64,000 nt of DNA, taken from assembly GCF_005145025.1 (NCBI RefSeq), contig NZ_CP039695.1, positions 1,731,501 through 1,795,500 of the forward strand. The letters are read 5' to 3'. The notes below the pieces were generated by a model that worked only from the letters and a program-made list of their open reading frames with translations, was not told where the DNA came from and searched no databases. Position numbers and translations under genes: made by a program. Below are positions 22,212 to 30,426 of this stretch, in pieces. Within the stretch, counting starts at the first letter, position 1, and the number at the start of each line of letters is the position of its first letter. The DNA is from Novosphingobium sp. EMRT-2 (GTDB taxonomy: Bacteria > Pseudomonadota > Alphaproteobacteria > Sphingomonadales > Sphingomonadaceae).

Positions 22212-22991
22212 ATGGGTGAACTGAAGAAGAAGGACTACGAAGACCTGCTGGAACCCCTGCAGGAGGAACTGACCTGCATGGCGCGTTGGGTGGCCAAGAC
22301 CGGCGCGCGCGTGCTGGTGATCTTCGAAGGGCGCGATACCGCCGGCAAGACCGGCGTGATCCACGCGATCCTGCAAAAGCTCAATCCCCGCCAGTGCCGC
22401 ACCGTGGCGCTGCCCAAGCCGACCGAGCGCGAACAGGGTCAGTGGTACTTCCAGCGCTATATCGCCAACCTCCCCGCCGCCGGGGAAATCGTCCTGTTCG
22501 ACCGCAGCTGGTACAACCGCGCCGGGGTGGAACGCGTGATGGGCTACGCCAGCGAGGATCAGGTCCGCGCGTTCCTGGCCCAGGCGCCCGCGTTCGAGAA
22601 GCTCCTCGTGGCGGACGGGTTGCTGCTGTTCAAATACTGGCTGACCTGCGACCAGGAGGAACAGGAGCGCCGCTTCGCCGAGCGCCGCGACGATCCGATG
22701 AAACGCTGGAAGCTGTCGCCAGTCGATCTGGAGGCGCGCGGCAAGTATGCGGCCTATACCGAAGCGCGCGAGGCGATGCTGGCGGCCACTCACACGCCCG
22801 AATCGCCCTGGACGCTGGTGGACTTCAACGACCAGCGCCGGGGCCGGCTCACCGTGATCCGCAACCTGCTCGACCGGATGCCCGATACCCGCGTGGATGT
22901 GCCACCGCTCGATCTGCCGCCGCTGAAGGACAAACCGCTGAAGGAACGCTTCGGCCTGGTCGAACCGCTGCACCCTTATCCCAAGGCTTGA
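22212..22991 (+). CDS. ppk2: Polyphosphate kinase 2 family protein
   Basis: The 259-residue kinase has the PPK2 core. Walker A is FEGRDTAGKT (38-47), the lid region includes PTEREQGQWYFQRYI, and Walker B is FDRSWYNRAGVERVMG. The later segments RFAERRDDPMKRWKLSPVD and SPWTLVDFNDQRRGRL are family-typical. PPK2 enzymes move phosphate between polyphosphate and nucleotides, usually making GTP or ATP from the diphosphate. The frame is open to 22125, but MGELKKKDYEDLL at 22212 is the usual beginning. The class-specific nucleotide preference cannot be read from the sequence. Confidence 0.9.
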   Translation: MGELKKKDYEDLLEPLQEELTCMARWVAKTGARVLVIFEGRDTAGKTGVIHAILQKLNPRQCRTVALPKPTEREQGQWYFQRYIANLPAAGEIVLFDRSWYNRAGVERVMGYASEDQVRAFLAQAPAFEKLLVADGLLLFKYWLTCDQEEQERRFAERRDDPMKRWKLSPVDLEARGKYAAYTEAREAMLAATHTPESPWTLVDFNDQRRGRLTVIRNLLDRMPDTRVDVPPLDLPPLKDKPLKERFGLVEPLHPYPKA

Positions 22992-23102
22992 CTTTCGCGC
23001 GATTCTCCCCCAACGCCCGCGCCCTGCGAAGGCGGCGTGGCAACGCGCCGCCGCAATAGTTTTCAGCACGCGCGCGCAAGCTAGTTCAGGATTGTTAGAG
23101 CC

Positions 23103-23270
23103 ATGGCAAAGCCCACCACCGTCAAGATTCGTCTGGTCTCGACCGCCGACACCGGCTTCTTCTATGTGACCAAGAAGAATCCCCGCAACAGCACCGAGAA
23201 GTTCAGCTTCCGCAAGTACGATCCGGTGGCGCGCAAGCACGTCGAATTCAAGGAAGCCAAGATCAAGTAA
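23103..23270 (+). CDS. rpmG: 50S ribosomal protein L33
   Basis: This 55-residue gene starts [20 protein letters not shown] and continues with [20 protein letters not shown], then a basic C terminus ending EAKIK. This is bacterial L33 of the cysteine-free (zinc-independent) type, a component of the large ribosomal subunit near the E site. AGGATT about 12 nt upstream is a modest ribosome site. It stands alone between ppk2 and lolA rather than with rpmB. Confidence 0.96.
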   Translation: MAKPTTVKIRLVSTADTGFFYVTKKNPRNSTEKFSFRKYDPVARKHVEFKEAKIK

Positions 23271-23343
23271 GGCGTTCCGCCTACGTCCGCCGGAACCTTC
23301 CCGGTTCACGGCGAGTTCAACGCCGACCCTGCAACAAACGGCG

Positions 23344-24036
23344 ATGAACACGATGCTTGATCTCTTCCGCCTTCCCTGCCGCTCCCGTCTGATGCACGCC
23401 GTCGCGGTTTCCGCGATGGCCTGCTCCGGCCTTGGCGCGGTGATGGCCCCGGCCCCGCTCGCGGCGCAGAACGCGCCTGCTCCGGCTCCCGCCAACGACG
23501 TCGATCGTGCGGTGGACGCGCTGCGCGCGATCACCACGATGCGCGCCAACTTCGTCCAGACCGACCGGTCCGGCCAATCGCTGTCCGGCGTGATGACGAT
23601 GAAGCGCCCAGGCAAGATCCGCTTCCAGTACGAACGCGGCGTGCCTTTGCTGATCGTCTCGGACGGGCGCGCGCTGACGCTGATCGACTACGAGGTGCGG
23701 CAGGTCCAACGCTGGCCGATCCGCAACAGCCCGCTGGGCGCGCTGCTCGATCCCAGCAAGGACGTCGCCCGCTTCGCGCGGCTGATTCCGACCAACCACC
23801 CCAGCGTGGTCAGCATCGAGGTGCGCGATACGCGCCACCCCGAATACGGCACGATCACGCTGATCTTCATCCGCAAGGCTTCCGCGCCGGGCGGACTGGA
23901 GCTCGATAGCTGGGTCGCGCTCGATTCGCAGAACAAGCGAACGACCGTGCGCCTCTCGGGCCAGCAGTACGGCATCGACGTGCCCGAAAACACGTTCCGC
24001 TGGAACGATCCGCGCCCCAATTCGCCCAAGCATTGA
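23344..24036 (+). CDS. lolA: LolA-like outer-membrane lipoprotein carrier
   Basis: The 230-residue protein has a long signal peptide (cleavage near LAAQ-N, about residue 42) and then the LolA fold. The features are MRANFVQTDRSGQSLSGVMTMKRPGKIRFQYE, then LLIVSDGRALTLIDYEVRQVQRWPI, which matches the pattern of LolA strands lining the lipoprotein-binding groove. LolA ferries lipoproteins from LolCDE to the outer membrane. An in-frame ATG at 23353 (M4) is an alternative start. The C terminus ends in a short Pro/Ser/Lys tail. Confidence 0.85.
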   Translation: MNTMLDLFRLPCRSRLMHAVAVSAMACSGLGAVMAPAPLAAQNAPAPAPANDVDRAVDALRAITTMRANFVQTDRSGQSLSGVMTMKRPGKIRFQYERGVPLLIVSDGRALTLIDYEVRQVQRWPIRNSPLGALLDPSKDVARFARLIPTNHPSVVSIEVRDTRHPEYGTITLIFIRKASAPGGLELDSWVALDSQNKRTTVRLSGQQYGIDVPENTFRWNDPRPNSPKH

Positions 24037-24276
24037 CGCCGATTTCCGGTGCGCCTTTCCGGCCGTGCGCTTCCGCTCGTCGCCGGAACGCGGCGCTTCG
24101 GCAACAACCTGTGCGGCGCACGCGACAAGCTGCGACAAACTTGTCGTTTCCGTTCATCCGCCAGCAAGCGCGGCGGTCCTAGAACGGTTTCAGACGAAGC
24201 GGTTGAGGCGGGTTTCCCCCCTGTTGCCCAGCCTTCGAAACGCCGCCGCGTCTAAGCGTGACGAACGCAGATGGAA
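24037..24276 (+). other. 240-nt gap between lolA and a strong terminator; possible small-RNA locus
   Basis: No protein-like frame is visible in this stretch on either strand. It ends in a very strong intrinsic terminator that sits too far from lolA to be an ordinary gene-end signal, while the next gene starts 78 nt later. The middle contains CTTGTCG near 24139 as a possible -35-like element, but no convincing -10 follows at normal spacing. It could be a lolA 3' UTR or an independent short transcript. Confidence 0.3.
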
Positions 24277-24312
24277 CCCTCGCCCCCAATGCCCCCGGGG
24301 CGAGGGTTTTTT
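24277..24312 (+). terminator. Strong intrinsic terminator upstream of xthA
   Basis: CCCTCGCCCC (24277-24286) pairs over all ten bases with GGGGCGAGGG (24297-24306), with a 10-nt loop and six T residues directly after. This is the most canonical terminator in the window and points toward xthA. Confidence 0.88.
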
Positions 24313-24390
24313 CGTGCCGGTTCGCGCTTCCATCACGAGACAGCGCTTCGGGCTTGCACCGGCCACCGGCCTGCACCTAAAGCCTTGGCC

Positions 24391-25182
24391 ATGGTCTCTA
24401 TCGCTACCTGGAACATCAATTCCGTCCGCCTGCGCATCGATCAGGTCGAGCGCTTCCTGGCCGAACAGGCGCCCGATGTCCTGTGCCTGCAGGAGATCAA
24501 GACCGCCGAGGAACTGTTCCCGCACGAAATGTTCGAACGGCTGGGCTACACCCACCGCGCGGTGAACGGGCAGAAGGGCTACCACGGCGTCGCCACGGTC
24601 AGCCGCATTCCCTTCCGCGAGATCGGCCGGCACGATTGGCAGGACAATGGCGAGGCGCGCCACGTGGGCGTGGAACTGCTCGGCCCCGGGCAGGGCATGC
24701 TGCTGGAAAACGTCTATATTCCGGCGGGCGGCGACATTCCCGATCGCGAACTCAACCCCAAGTTCGGGCAAAAGCTCGATTTCCTCGAACGCATGACGCG
24801 CTGGGCGGACAAAGTGGACCGGCCCACGCTGATCGTCGGCGATTTCAACATCGCCCCGCTCGAATCCGACGTTTACAGCCACAAGGCGCTGCTCAAGGTG
24901 GTCAGCCATACCCCGATCGAGGTCGAGACGCTGGCCCGCTTCCGCGACGCGCACGGCTGGATCGACCTGGGCCGCAAGCACATCCCCGCGCCAGAGCGGA
25001 ACTACAGCTGGTGGAGCTATCGTTCGTACTGGCGCAACAAGGACCAGGGCCGGCGGCTCGACCACATGTGGGCCTCGCCCGATCTGGCCGCGCAATCGAC
25101 GGAGCATCGCTTCGTTGAGGAGACGCGCAAGTGGGACCAGCCTTCGGATCACATACCGCTGGTGACCGGGTTCGACCTGTGA
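24391..25182 (+). CDS. xthA: Exodeoxyribonuclease III (AP endonuclease)
   Basis: The 263-residue enzyme belongs to the Xth/ExoIII family of metal-dependent nucleases that cut at abasic sites and remove 3' blocks. It contains TWNINSVRLR (N8), CLQEIKTAEELFP (metal-binding Glu35), VYIPAGGD, VGDFNIAPLESDV, RLDHMWASPDL and the terminal SDHIPLVTGFDL with the catalytic His. The frame is open upstream through the terminator region, but ATG 24391 begins MVSIATWNIN, the normal start. Its TGA overlaps the ribA GTG start (GTGA), so the two are coupled. It works in the same repair pathway as ung upstream in the window. Confidence 0.95.
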   Translation: MVSIATWNINSVRLRIDQVERFLAEQAPDVLCLQEIKTAEELFPHEMFERLGYTHRAVNGQKGYHGVATVSRIPFREIGRHDWQDNGEARHVGVELLGPGQGMLLENVYIPAGGDIPDRELNPKFGQKLDFLERMTRWADKVDRPTLIVGDFNIAPLESDVYSHKALLKVVSHTPIEVETLARFRDAHGWIDLGRKHIPAPERNYSWWSYRSYWRNKDQGRRLDHMWASPDLAAQSTEHRFVEETRKWDQPSDHIPLVTGFDL

Positions 25183-26243
25183 GCGATACGCGCACGGTCG
25201 CGCGCGCGCTCGACGCGCTGCGCCACGGCTGGGCCGTGCGCGTCACCGCCGACGATGGCGCGCTGGACCTGCTGCCGGCGGAAACCGGCTTCGCCCAGCC
25301 CGGCGTCTATGCCGCGAACCTGCTGATCTCCGCCGCCCGCGCGGCCACGCTGAAACTCGCCAACCAGCGCGAGGCCGCGGTGCCCGAAGCGCCGGTGCTG
25401 ATCCACGGGGCCGATCCGTTCACCCAGCTCAGCGCGCGCGAACTGGCCGATCCCTCGCTCGATCTGGACCGGCCGCTGCGCGGACCGTTCCGCGCGCTGC
25501 CGATCGCGGCGCACGAGGCCGCCGTCACCGCGATGGAACTGGCGCGGCTGGCCGGCATCCTCCCCGCCTTTCTGGTGGCGACGGGGGTGGAACCGGCGGT
25601 CACGGTCTCCGCCGCCGATCTCGCGGCGTTCAAGGACCCGCTCAACCTGACCATCCAGGCACGCGCGCGCCTGCCGGTCCACGCCTGCGAGCACGCCGAA
25701 ATCGTGGCCTTCCGCGCGCGCGACGACTTGCGCGAGCACGTCGCGCTGATTCTCGGCACGCAGGGCAGCGAGCGCGTGCCGCTGGTCCGCCTGCACAGCG
25801 AATGCCTGACCGGAGACGTGCTGGGCAGCCTGAAGTGCGATTGCGGACCCCAGCTCGACGCCGCGCTGGCGCGCATGGCGGAGGAAGCCAACGCCGGCGG
25901 CTGGGGCGTGCTGCTCTATCTGCGCCAGGAAGGGCGCGGCATCGGCCTGATCAACAAGCTGCGCGCCTACGAACTGCAGGACCAGGGCTTCGACACCGTG
26001 GACGCCAACGAGCGGCTGGGCCTGCCGAGCGAGGCGCGCGATTTTCCGGTCGCCGCGCGGATGCTGGACCTGCTGGGGGTGAACCGAATCCGGCTGATGA
26101 CCAACAATCCTGGCAAGGTGGCCGCGCTGCAGGAACTGGGCGTGGACGTGGCGGAACGCGTGGCGCACCAGCTGCCCGCCAACCCCCACAACGAACGCTA
26201 CCTTGCCACCAAGCGCGACCGCACCGGCCACCTGCTGCGCTGA
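25179..26243 (+). CDS. ribA: GTP cyclohydrolase II with degenerate RibB-like N-terminal domain
   Basis: The 354-residue protein has two parts. Residues ~1-150 resemble a DHBP synthase domain (ALDALRHGWAVRVTADDG, ending in a RibB-like tail) but lack the acidic DDEDRENEGD catalytic loop, so that activity is probably lost. Residues ~155-354 are GTP cyclohydrolase II, the first step of riboflavin synthesis. HSECLTGDVLGSLKCDCGPQ holds the three zinc cysteines, LRQEGRGIGLINKLRAYELQ the active site, and MTNNPGKVAALQELG the C-terminal signature. The start is GTG 25179, overlapping the xthA stop. Confidence 0.93.
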   Translation: MSDTRTVARALDALRHGWAVRVTADDGALDLLPAETGFAQPGVYAANLLISAARAATLKLANQREAAVPEAPVLIHGADPFTQLSARELADPSLDLDRPLRGPFRALPIAAHEAAVTAMELARLAGILPAFLVATGVEPAVTVSAADLAAFKDPLNLTIQARARLPVHACEHAEIVAFRARDDLREHVALILGTQGSERVPLVRLHSECLTGDVLGSLKCDCGPQLDAALARMAEEANAGGWGVLLYLRQEGRGIGLINKLRAYELQDQGFDTVDANERLGLPSEARDFPVAARMLDLLGVNRIRLMTNNPGKVAALQELGVDVAERVAHQLPANPHNERYLATKRDRTGHLLR

Positions 26244-26268
26244 GGCAGGCGGCTGCACGCCGCCTGCC
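26244..26268. terminator. GC-rich hairpin after ribA
   Basis: GGCAGGCGGC (26244-26253) pairs perfectly with GCCGCCTGCC (26259-26268) around TGCAC, directly after the ribA stop and 9 nt before the convergent stop at 26278. It lacks a T-run but is ideally placed for a bidirectional terminator. Confidence 0.6.
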
Positions 26269-26277
26269 TATGCCGTG

Positions 26278-26577
26278 CTACAACGCCCGGAACATGATGA
26301 GGCCGACGCACAGCACCAGCACGGCCGCGCCGGCGATTCCCTTCATCGCGTCCTTGAGCGTGAAGCGGTCGATATGGTCGCCCCGGAACCGGGCATATCC
26401 GCTCGCGATGGCGGGATTGCTGGCGATCATCCCGATGTCGAGCGCATTGGCCTCGCGCCGGAAATAGTTCACGAGCACGCCGTGCTCTTCGGTGGAAACG
26501 TCGGGATAGGCCGCCAAAAGCGCCTCGATATGCGCGCGGCGGGCGAGAGCAGCGGGGCTGCTTTCCTGAATGGTCAT
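26278..26577 (-). CDS. Small C-terminally anchored membrane protein, unknown function
   Basis: The 99-residue product has a soluble helical N-terminal part (ARRAHIEALLAAYPDVSTEEH, then NYFRREANALDIGMIASNPA) and one hydrophobic helix at the extreme C terminus (GIAGAAVLVLCVGLIMF). This suggests a tail-anchored or single-pass inner-membrane protein facing the cytoplasm. ATG 26577 is chosen over an upstream extension because the extension is basic and Cys-rich with no helix pattern. I recognise no family. Confidence 0.55.
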   Translation of the reverse strand: MTIQESSPAALARRAHIEALLAAYPDVSTEEHGVLVNYFRREANALDIGMIASNPAIASGYARFRGDHIDRFTLKDAMKGIAGAAVLVLCVGLIMFRAL

Positions 26578-26633
26578 GGGGATAGTCCTGATATGCGTGA
26601 AGTCAGCGCCCGAACGCGGGGCGCGGCGGCACA

Positions 26634-26981
26634 TCAGGACGTGGGCGGGCCTCGTGGCGCGATCTTGCGCGCCAGCGGCGCGGGGAGCGGCGGGCCGGTC
26701 TGTTCGGGCCAGGCATGGGGAATCGCCGCCACCAGCGGCATCGCCGGCAAGACGGTCGCCGATACCACCGGCAGCACCGGCGTCACCTGCACGACGGAAC
26801 GCTCGACCGCGATCTTGCGCGCGGGCGCGATGGCGACGTCTGCCGTGGCCGCGCTGAACGCCGATCCGCTGCGCACCACCAGCGGCGCCTCGAAAGGCGT
26901 GACCGCGTGGAACGCCACGGTCAGGACCAGCAGCGCGGCCCAGAACCGCGCGGCCAGCCGCGAAGGAATCCGGCTCAGCAC
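26634..26981 (-). CDS. Small exported or membrane protein, Pro/Val-rich, unknown
   Basis: With a GTG start at 26981, this frame gives 115 residues. There is a basic N terminus (LSRIPSRLAARFW), a hydrophobic segment (AALLVLTVAFHAVTPF), then a periplasmic-looking Pro/Val/Ala-rich tail ending APLARKIAPRGPPTS. The frame continues upstream to 27389, but that portion is Arg/Ser/Trp-rich and looks like shadow translation. No family is recognised, and the start is a guess. It reads in the same direction as the small membrane protein 57 nt downstream. Confidence 0.35.
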   Translation of the reverse strand: MLSRIPSRLAARFWAALLVLTVAFHAVTPFEAPLVVRSGSAFSAATADVAIAPARKIAVERSVVQVTPVLPVVSATVLPAMPLVAAIPHAWPEQTGPPLPAPLARKIAPRGPPTS

Positions 26982-27152
26982 CCGGTCAACGTAGGGAACG
27001 GAGGCGCGAACAGCAAGCGCGCGGGCCGGTTCCAGCGGCTCGCCGAACCGGGGGACTTGAAATCCGGAGCGATTCGGTCCACAAAGGGATCGCGGGACCG
27101 GGCCCCTCTGGCTTGGCGCGCTGGCCCATTCGGGCAGCCGCCTTGCGATGTC

Positions 27153-27187
27153 GGACCGCATCGGGTGACACCGATGCCTGCCGGTCC
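27153..27187 (+). other. Two-part hairpin in the leader of the DUF465-terC transcript
   Basis: GGACCG (27153-27158) pairs with CGGTCC (27182-27187), and CATCGG (27159-27164) pairs with CCGATG (27171-27176) around GTGACA. A 5-nt bulge separates the two stems. It lies 84 nt before the DUF465 start, with no open frame of its own. TerC/Alx genes elsewhere often carry a manganese-sensing yybP-ykoY leader, but I could not match that motif's conserved core here. Confidence 0.45.
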
Positions 27188-27270
27188 GGGTTCCTTCCCA
27201 TTTCCCGACCATGGACCGCAGGGCTTCGGTGCGCCCGATCGAACACCACGTTTCGATCGAGGAGCAAGCA

Positions 27271-27450
27271 ATGTCCGACCTAACCTTCCGCCTGATGGAG
27301 CGCCACCAGCAGATCGACGAGGCGCTGCGCGCCGAGCGTCGCCGCCGCTGGCCTGATCCGCTGGCCATCCTGCGCCTGACGCGCGCCAAGCTCGCCCTGC
27401 GTCAGCGCCTTGGCCGCCTGATGCGCCGCCGTATCGCCCTGCACGGCTAA
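27271..27450 (+). CDS. DUF465/YdcH-like small protein
   Basis: The 59-residue protein is very basic and helical (MSDLTFRLMERHQQIDEALR, then RAKLALRQRLGRLMRRR). This is the pattern of the short DUF465/YdcH group found in sphingomonads, where a helical hairpin carries many Arg residues. Function is unknown. GAGGAGC lies 6 nt upstream of ATG 27271, which decides the start over a longer frame. It is 14 nt before the TerC gene and is almost surely co-transcribed with it. Confidence 0.7.
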   Translation: MSDLTFRLMERHQQIDEALRAERRRRWPDPLAILRLTRAKLALRQRLGRLMRRRIALHG

Positions 27451-27464
27451 GGCGGAGAGCGACC

Positions 27465-28457
27465 ATGGAAATTCTGTTCGCGGACTGGCTGGGGACTCCG
27501 GCCTGGTTGTGGCTGGTCTTCGCCGGCCTGGTCGTCGCGCTCACCGCCTTCGACCTTGGCGTCCTGCACAAGGAAGACCGGGCGATGGGCATCGGCGAAT
27601 CGCTGCGGCTGACCGCCTTCTACATCACCATCGCCCTGATCTTCGGCGCCTGGGTCTGGGCCGAGAAGGGCGCCGATTTCGGCATGGCCTGGTACACCGG
27701 ATTCTTCATCGAAAAGGCTCTGTCGATCGACAACGTCTTCGTCATCGGCCTGATCTTCGGCACGTTCGCGATCCCCGCGAAGTACCAGTACCGCGCGCTG
27801 CTGTGGGGCATCATCGGCGTGATTGTGCTGCGCGGCGCGATGATCGCGGCGGGCGCGGCGCTGGTGTCTGAAGCCTATTGGGTGCTCTACCTGTTCGCCG
27901 CGTTCCTGATCTTCACCGGCGTGAAGATGCTGCTGGGCGGCGACCACGCGCCCGACGTGGGCAGCACCCCGGCGGTGCGCTGGATCAGCCGCCATATGCG
28001 CGTGACGCCCGCGCTCCACGGCCAGCGCTTCTTCGTGCGCGTGCCCGATCGCCGCACCGGCCGGCTGGTGCTGGCCGCGACGCCGCTGTTCCTGGCGCTG
28101 GTGGTCATCAACGTTGCCGATCTGGTGTTCGCGGTGGACAGCGTGCCGGCGATCTTCGCGATCACCACCGACCCCTTCATCGTCTATACCTCGAACATTA
28201 TGGCGGTGCTGGGCCTGCGCGCGCTCTACTTCGCGCTTTCGGCGATGGTCGACCGCTTCCAGTACCTCAAGGTCTCGCTGGCGGCGGTGCTGGTGTTCAT
28301 CGGCGCCAAGATCTTCGTGTCCGACTTCCTGCTGGGCGGCGCGAAGTTCCCGCCGCTCGCCAGCCTGGGCGTGACGTTCGGCCTGATCGCGGCGGGCGTA
28401 CTCTATTCGCTGTGGAAGACGCGCGGCGCGCAACCTGCGCTCAATGCTGCCGAATGA
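27465..28457 (+). CDS. TerC/Alx family integral membrane protein
   Basis: The 330-residue protein has nine or so hydrophobic helices and TerC motifs: FDLGVLHKEDRAMGIGESL, FFIEKALSIDNVFVIGLIF with its conserved Glu, Ser and Asp, and NVADLVFAVDSVPAIFAITT with a second Asp pair. Alx-type members export manganese or act in pH and metal homeostasis; the TerC name comes from tellurite resistance operons, but no other ter genes are present. RBS GGCGGAGAG precedes the ATG. Its 3' end overlaps recQ by 17 nt on the opposite strand. Confidence 0.88.
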   Translation: MEILFADWLGTPAWLWLVFAGLVVALTAFDLGVLHKEDRAMGIGESLRLTAFYITIALIFGAWVWAEKGADFGMAWYTGFFIEKALSIDNVFVIGLIFGTFAIPAKYQYRALLWGIIGVIVLRGAMIAAGAALVSEAYWVLYLFAAFLIFTGVKMLLGGDHAPDVGSTPAVRWISRHMRVTPALHGQRFFVRVPDRRTGRLVLAATPLFLALVVINVADLVFAVDSVPAIFAITTDPFIVYTSNIMAVLGLRALYFALSAMVDRFQYLKVSLAAVLVFIGAKIFVSDFLLGGAKFPPLASLGVTFGLIAAGVLYSLWKTRGAQPALNAAE

Positions 28458-30369
28458 CCTCGAGGAATTGCTCGCCATAGGCATCGAGCTTGCGTGCGCC
28501 CACCCCGCCGATCCCGCCCAGTTCGGCGCGGCTGGCGGGGCGGGTCGCCGCCATCTCGCGCAGCACCGAATCGTGGAAGATCACATAGGGCGGCACGCCC
28601 TGTTCCTGCGCCAGATCGCGGCGCAGCGCGCGCAACGCGTCGAACAGCGGATCGCCCACCGGGTTGAGCGCGGCACCGGCCGCGCCCTTGCGCCGCCGGC
28701 CACCGCTTTCCTGGCGCGGCGGCAGGATCAGGTCGACGCGCACATCGCCTTTCAGGATTTCCCGCGCGTCGCCGCCCAGCGCCAGCCCGCCATGCTCGGT
28801 GGCGACAAGGCTGCCCCGCGCCTGCAAGGCCCGCGACAGCACGCGCAGCAGCGGCGCATCCTCCGCCGTCACGATGCCGAAGACCGATAGCTGATCGTGC
28901 CCACGCGCCGTCACCCGTTCGTCGGCGCGGCCGGTCAGCACTTTCTCGATATGGCCGAAGCCGAAGCTCTGCCCCGTGCGATAGACGGCGGACAGGAACT
29001 TGCGCGCCAGTTCGGTGGCATCGGTCTGCGCGGGTGGCGACAGGCAGTTGTCGCAATTGCCGCAGGTCGGCGGCGGGTCCTCGCCGAAGTGGCGCAGCAG
29101 CACCGCGCGGCGGCACCCGCCGGCCTCGACCAGCCCGGCCATGGCATCCAGCCGCTGGCGCTCGCTGGCGCGGCGGTGTTCCTCGACCTCGCCGATGCGC
29201 TGGCGCGCGCGCAGGAAATCGTCGGCGCCCCACAGCAGCAGCGCCACCGAAGGATCGCCGTCGCGCCCGGCGCGCCCGGTCTCCTGGTAATAGCCCTCGA
29301 TCGACTTGGGCAGCGCGGCATGGGCGACGAAGCGCACGTCCGGCTTGTCGATGCCCATGCCGAAGGCGACCGTCGCCACCATCACCATGTCCTCGCTGGC
29401 GACGAAAGCGGCCTGGTTGGCGGCGCGCACCTCGGGCGGCAGGCCGGCGTGATAGGGCAGCACCGGCCGCCCCTGCCCGGAAAGCTGCTCCGCCAGCCGC
29501 TCCACCCCGGCGCGGGTGGGCGCATAGACGATGCCCGGCCCCGGCTGCTCCGCCATCAGCCGGGTAAGCTGGCGCAGCGGATTGTCGCGCGGGGTAATCG
29601 TGTAGCGGATGTTGGGCCGGTCGAACCCGGCCACGATCAGCCCGTCTTCGGCGATGCCGAGCTGTTCGAGGATGTCCGCGCGCGTGTGCCGGTCGGCCGT
29701 GGCGGTCAGCGCCAGGCGCGGCACCGCCGGGAACAGGTCCATCATCGGCCGCAACAGGCGATAGTCCGGGCGGAAATCGTGCCCCCATTCGGACACGCAA
29801 TGCGCCTCGTCGATGGCGAACAGCGCCACGCGGCCCTGGGTCAGCAGTTCGCGGAAGTGCGGCTGGCTGGCGCGTTCGGGCGCAACGTAGAGCAGATCGA
29901 GATCGCCCGAAAGGAACCGGTCGATGGTCTGCCCCCGGTCGGTATCGACGCTGGTCAGCGTCGCCGCGCGGATGCCGTTGGCGGTCGCCGAGCGCAACTG
30001 GTCGTGCATCAGCGCGATCAGCGGCGAAACGACGACGCAGGTTCCCGCCATCATCACGGCGGGCAACTGGTAGGTCAGCGACTTGCCCGCGCCGGTGGGC
30101 ATTACCGCCAGCGTCGATTGCCCCGCCAGCACGCGCGCCACCACTTGTTCCTGCACGCCCCGGAACGCCGAAAACCCGAACACCGCGTGCAGCGCCTCGG
30201 CCGGATCGGTCCAGACGGGGGCAGGCGGGGCTGACCCAGCGGACGCGGCTTCGGGAAAGAACAGGCCGGGGTCCGAGAAATCCCGTTCGTCCTCTTCGGC
30301 GTAGTAGGAATAGGTATGGGGTTCGTCAGGCAAGGTCACGCTCGCCGCTATGGCAGAGGTCGGGGCCAC
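28441..30369 (-). CDS. recQ: ATP-dependent DNA helicase RecQ
   Basis: The 642-residue helicase has an N-terminal acidic extension of ~60 residues that is not part of the core. FGFSAFRGVQEQVV and MPTGAGKSLTYQLPA (Walker A) start the helicase. IDEAHCVSEWGHDFRPDYR is the DEAH box with the RecQ aromatic loop, and VATVAFGMGIDKPDVRFV and GYYQETGRAGRDG are motifs V and VI. CRRAVLLRHFGE...CGNCDNC is the zinc site, then a winged-helix region and a C-terminal HRDC domain (RPASRAELGGIGGVGARKLD). It unwinds recombination intermediates 3'-5'. The ATG at 30369 is the only reasonable start that keeps the acidic extension; an internal Val/Leu start cannot be excluded. Confidence 0.93.
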   Translation of the reverse strand: MAPTSAIAASVTLPDEPHTYSYYAEEDERDFSDPGLFFPEAASAGSAPPAPVWTDPAEALHAVFGFSAFRGVQEQVVARVLAGQSTLAVMPTGAGKSLTYQLPAVMMAGTCVVVSPLIALMHDQLRSATANGIRAATLTSVDTDRGQTIDRFLSGDLDLLYVAPERASQPHFRELLTQGRVALFAIDEAHCVSEWGHDFRPDYRLLRPMMDLFPAVPRLALTATADRHTRADILEQLGIAEDGLIVAGFDRPNIRYTITPRDNPLRQLTRLMAEQPGPGIVYAPTRAGVERLAEQLSGQGRPVLPYHAGLPPEVRAANQAAFVASEDMVMVATVAFGMGIDKPDVRFVAHAALPKSIEGYYQETGRAGRDGDPSVALLLWGADDFLRARQRIGEVEEHRRASERQRLDAMAGLVEAGGCRRAVLLRHFGEDPPPTCGNCDNCLSPPAQTDATELARKFLSAVYRTGQSFGFGHIEKVLTGRADERVTARGHDQLSVFGIVTAEDAPLLRVLSRALQARGSLVATEHGGLALGGDAREILKGDVRVDLILPPRQESGGRRRKGAAGAALNPVGDPLFDALRALRRDLAQEQGVPPYVIFHDSVLREMAATRPASRAELGGIGGVGARKLDAYGEQFLEVIRQH

Positions 30370-30426
30370 AGGAAACCTGCGCGCGGCCGCCCGCCACGGG
30401 AAAAAGACGGTGCGACCACCGGCGCG

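Noticed and set aside
25179..25640. Active DHBP synthase (RibB) domain in RibA
   Set aside because: The acidic catalytic loop is missing, so the N-terminal domain is probably inactive.
26982..27270. Manganese riboswitch (yybP-ykoY) upstream of the TerC gene
   Set aside because: I could find a hairpin but not the conserved internal-loop motifs, so I report only structure.
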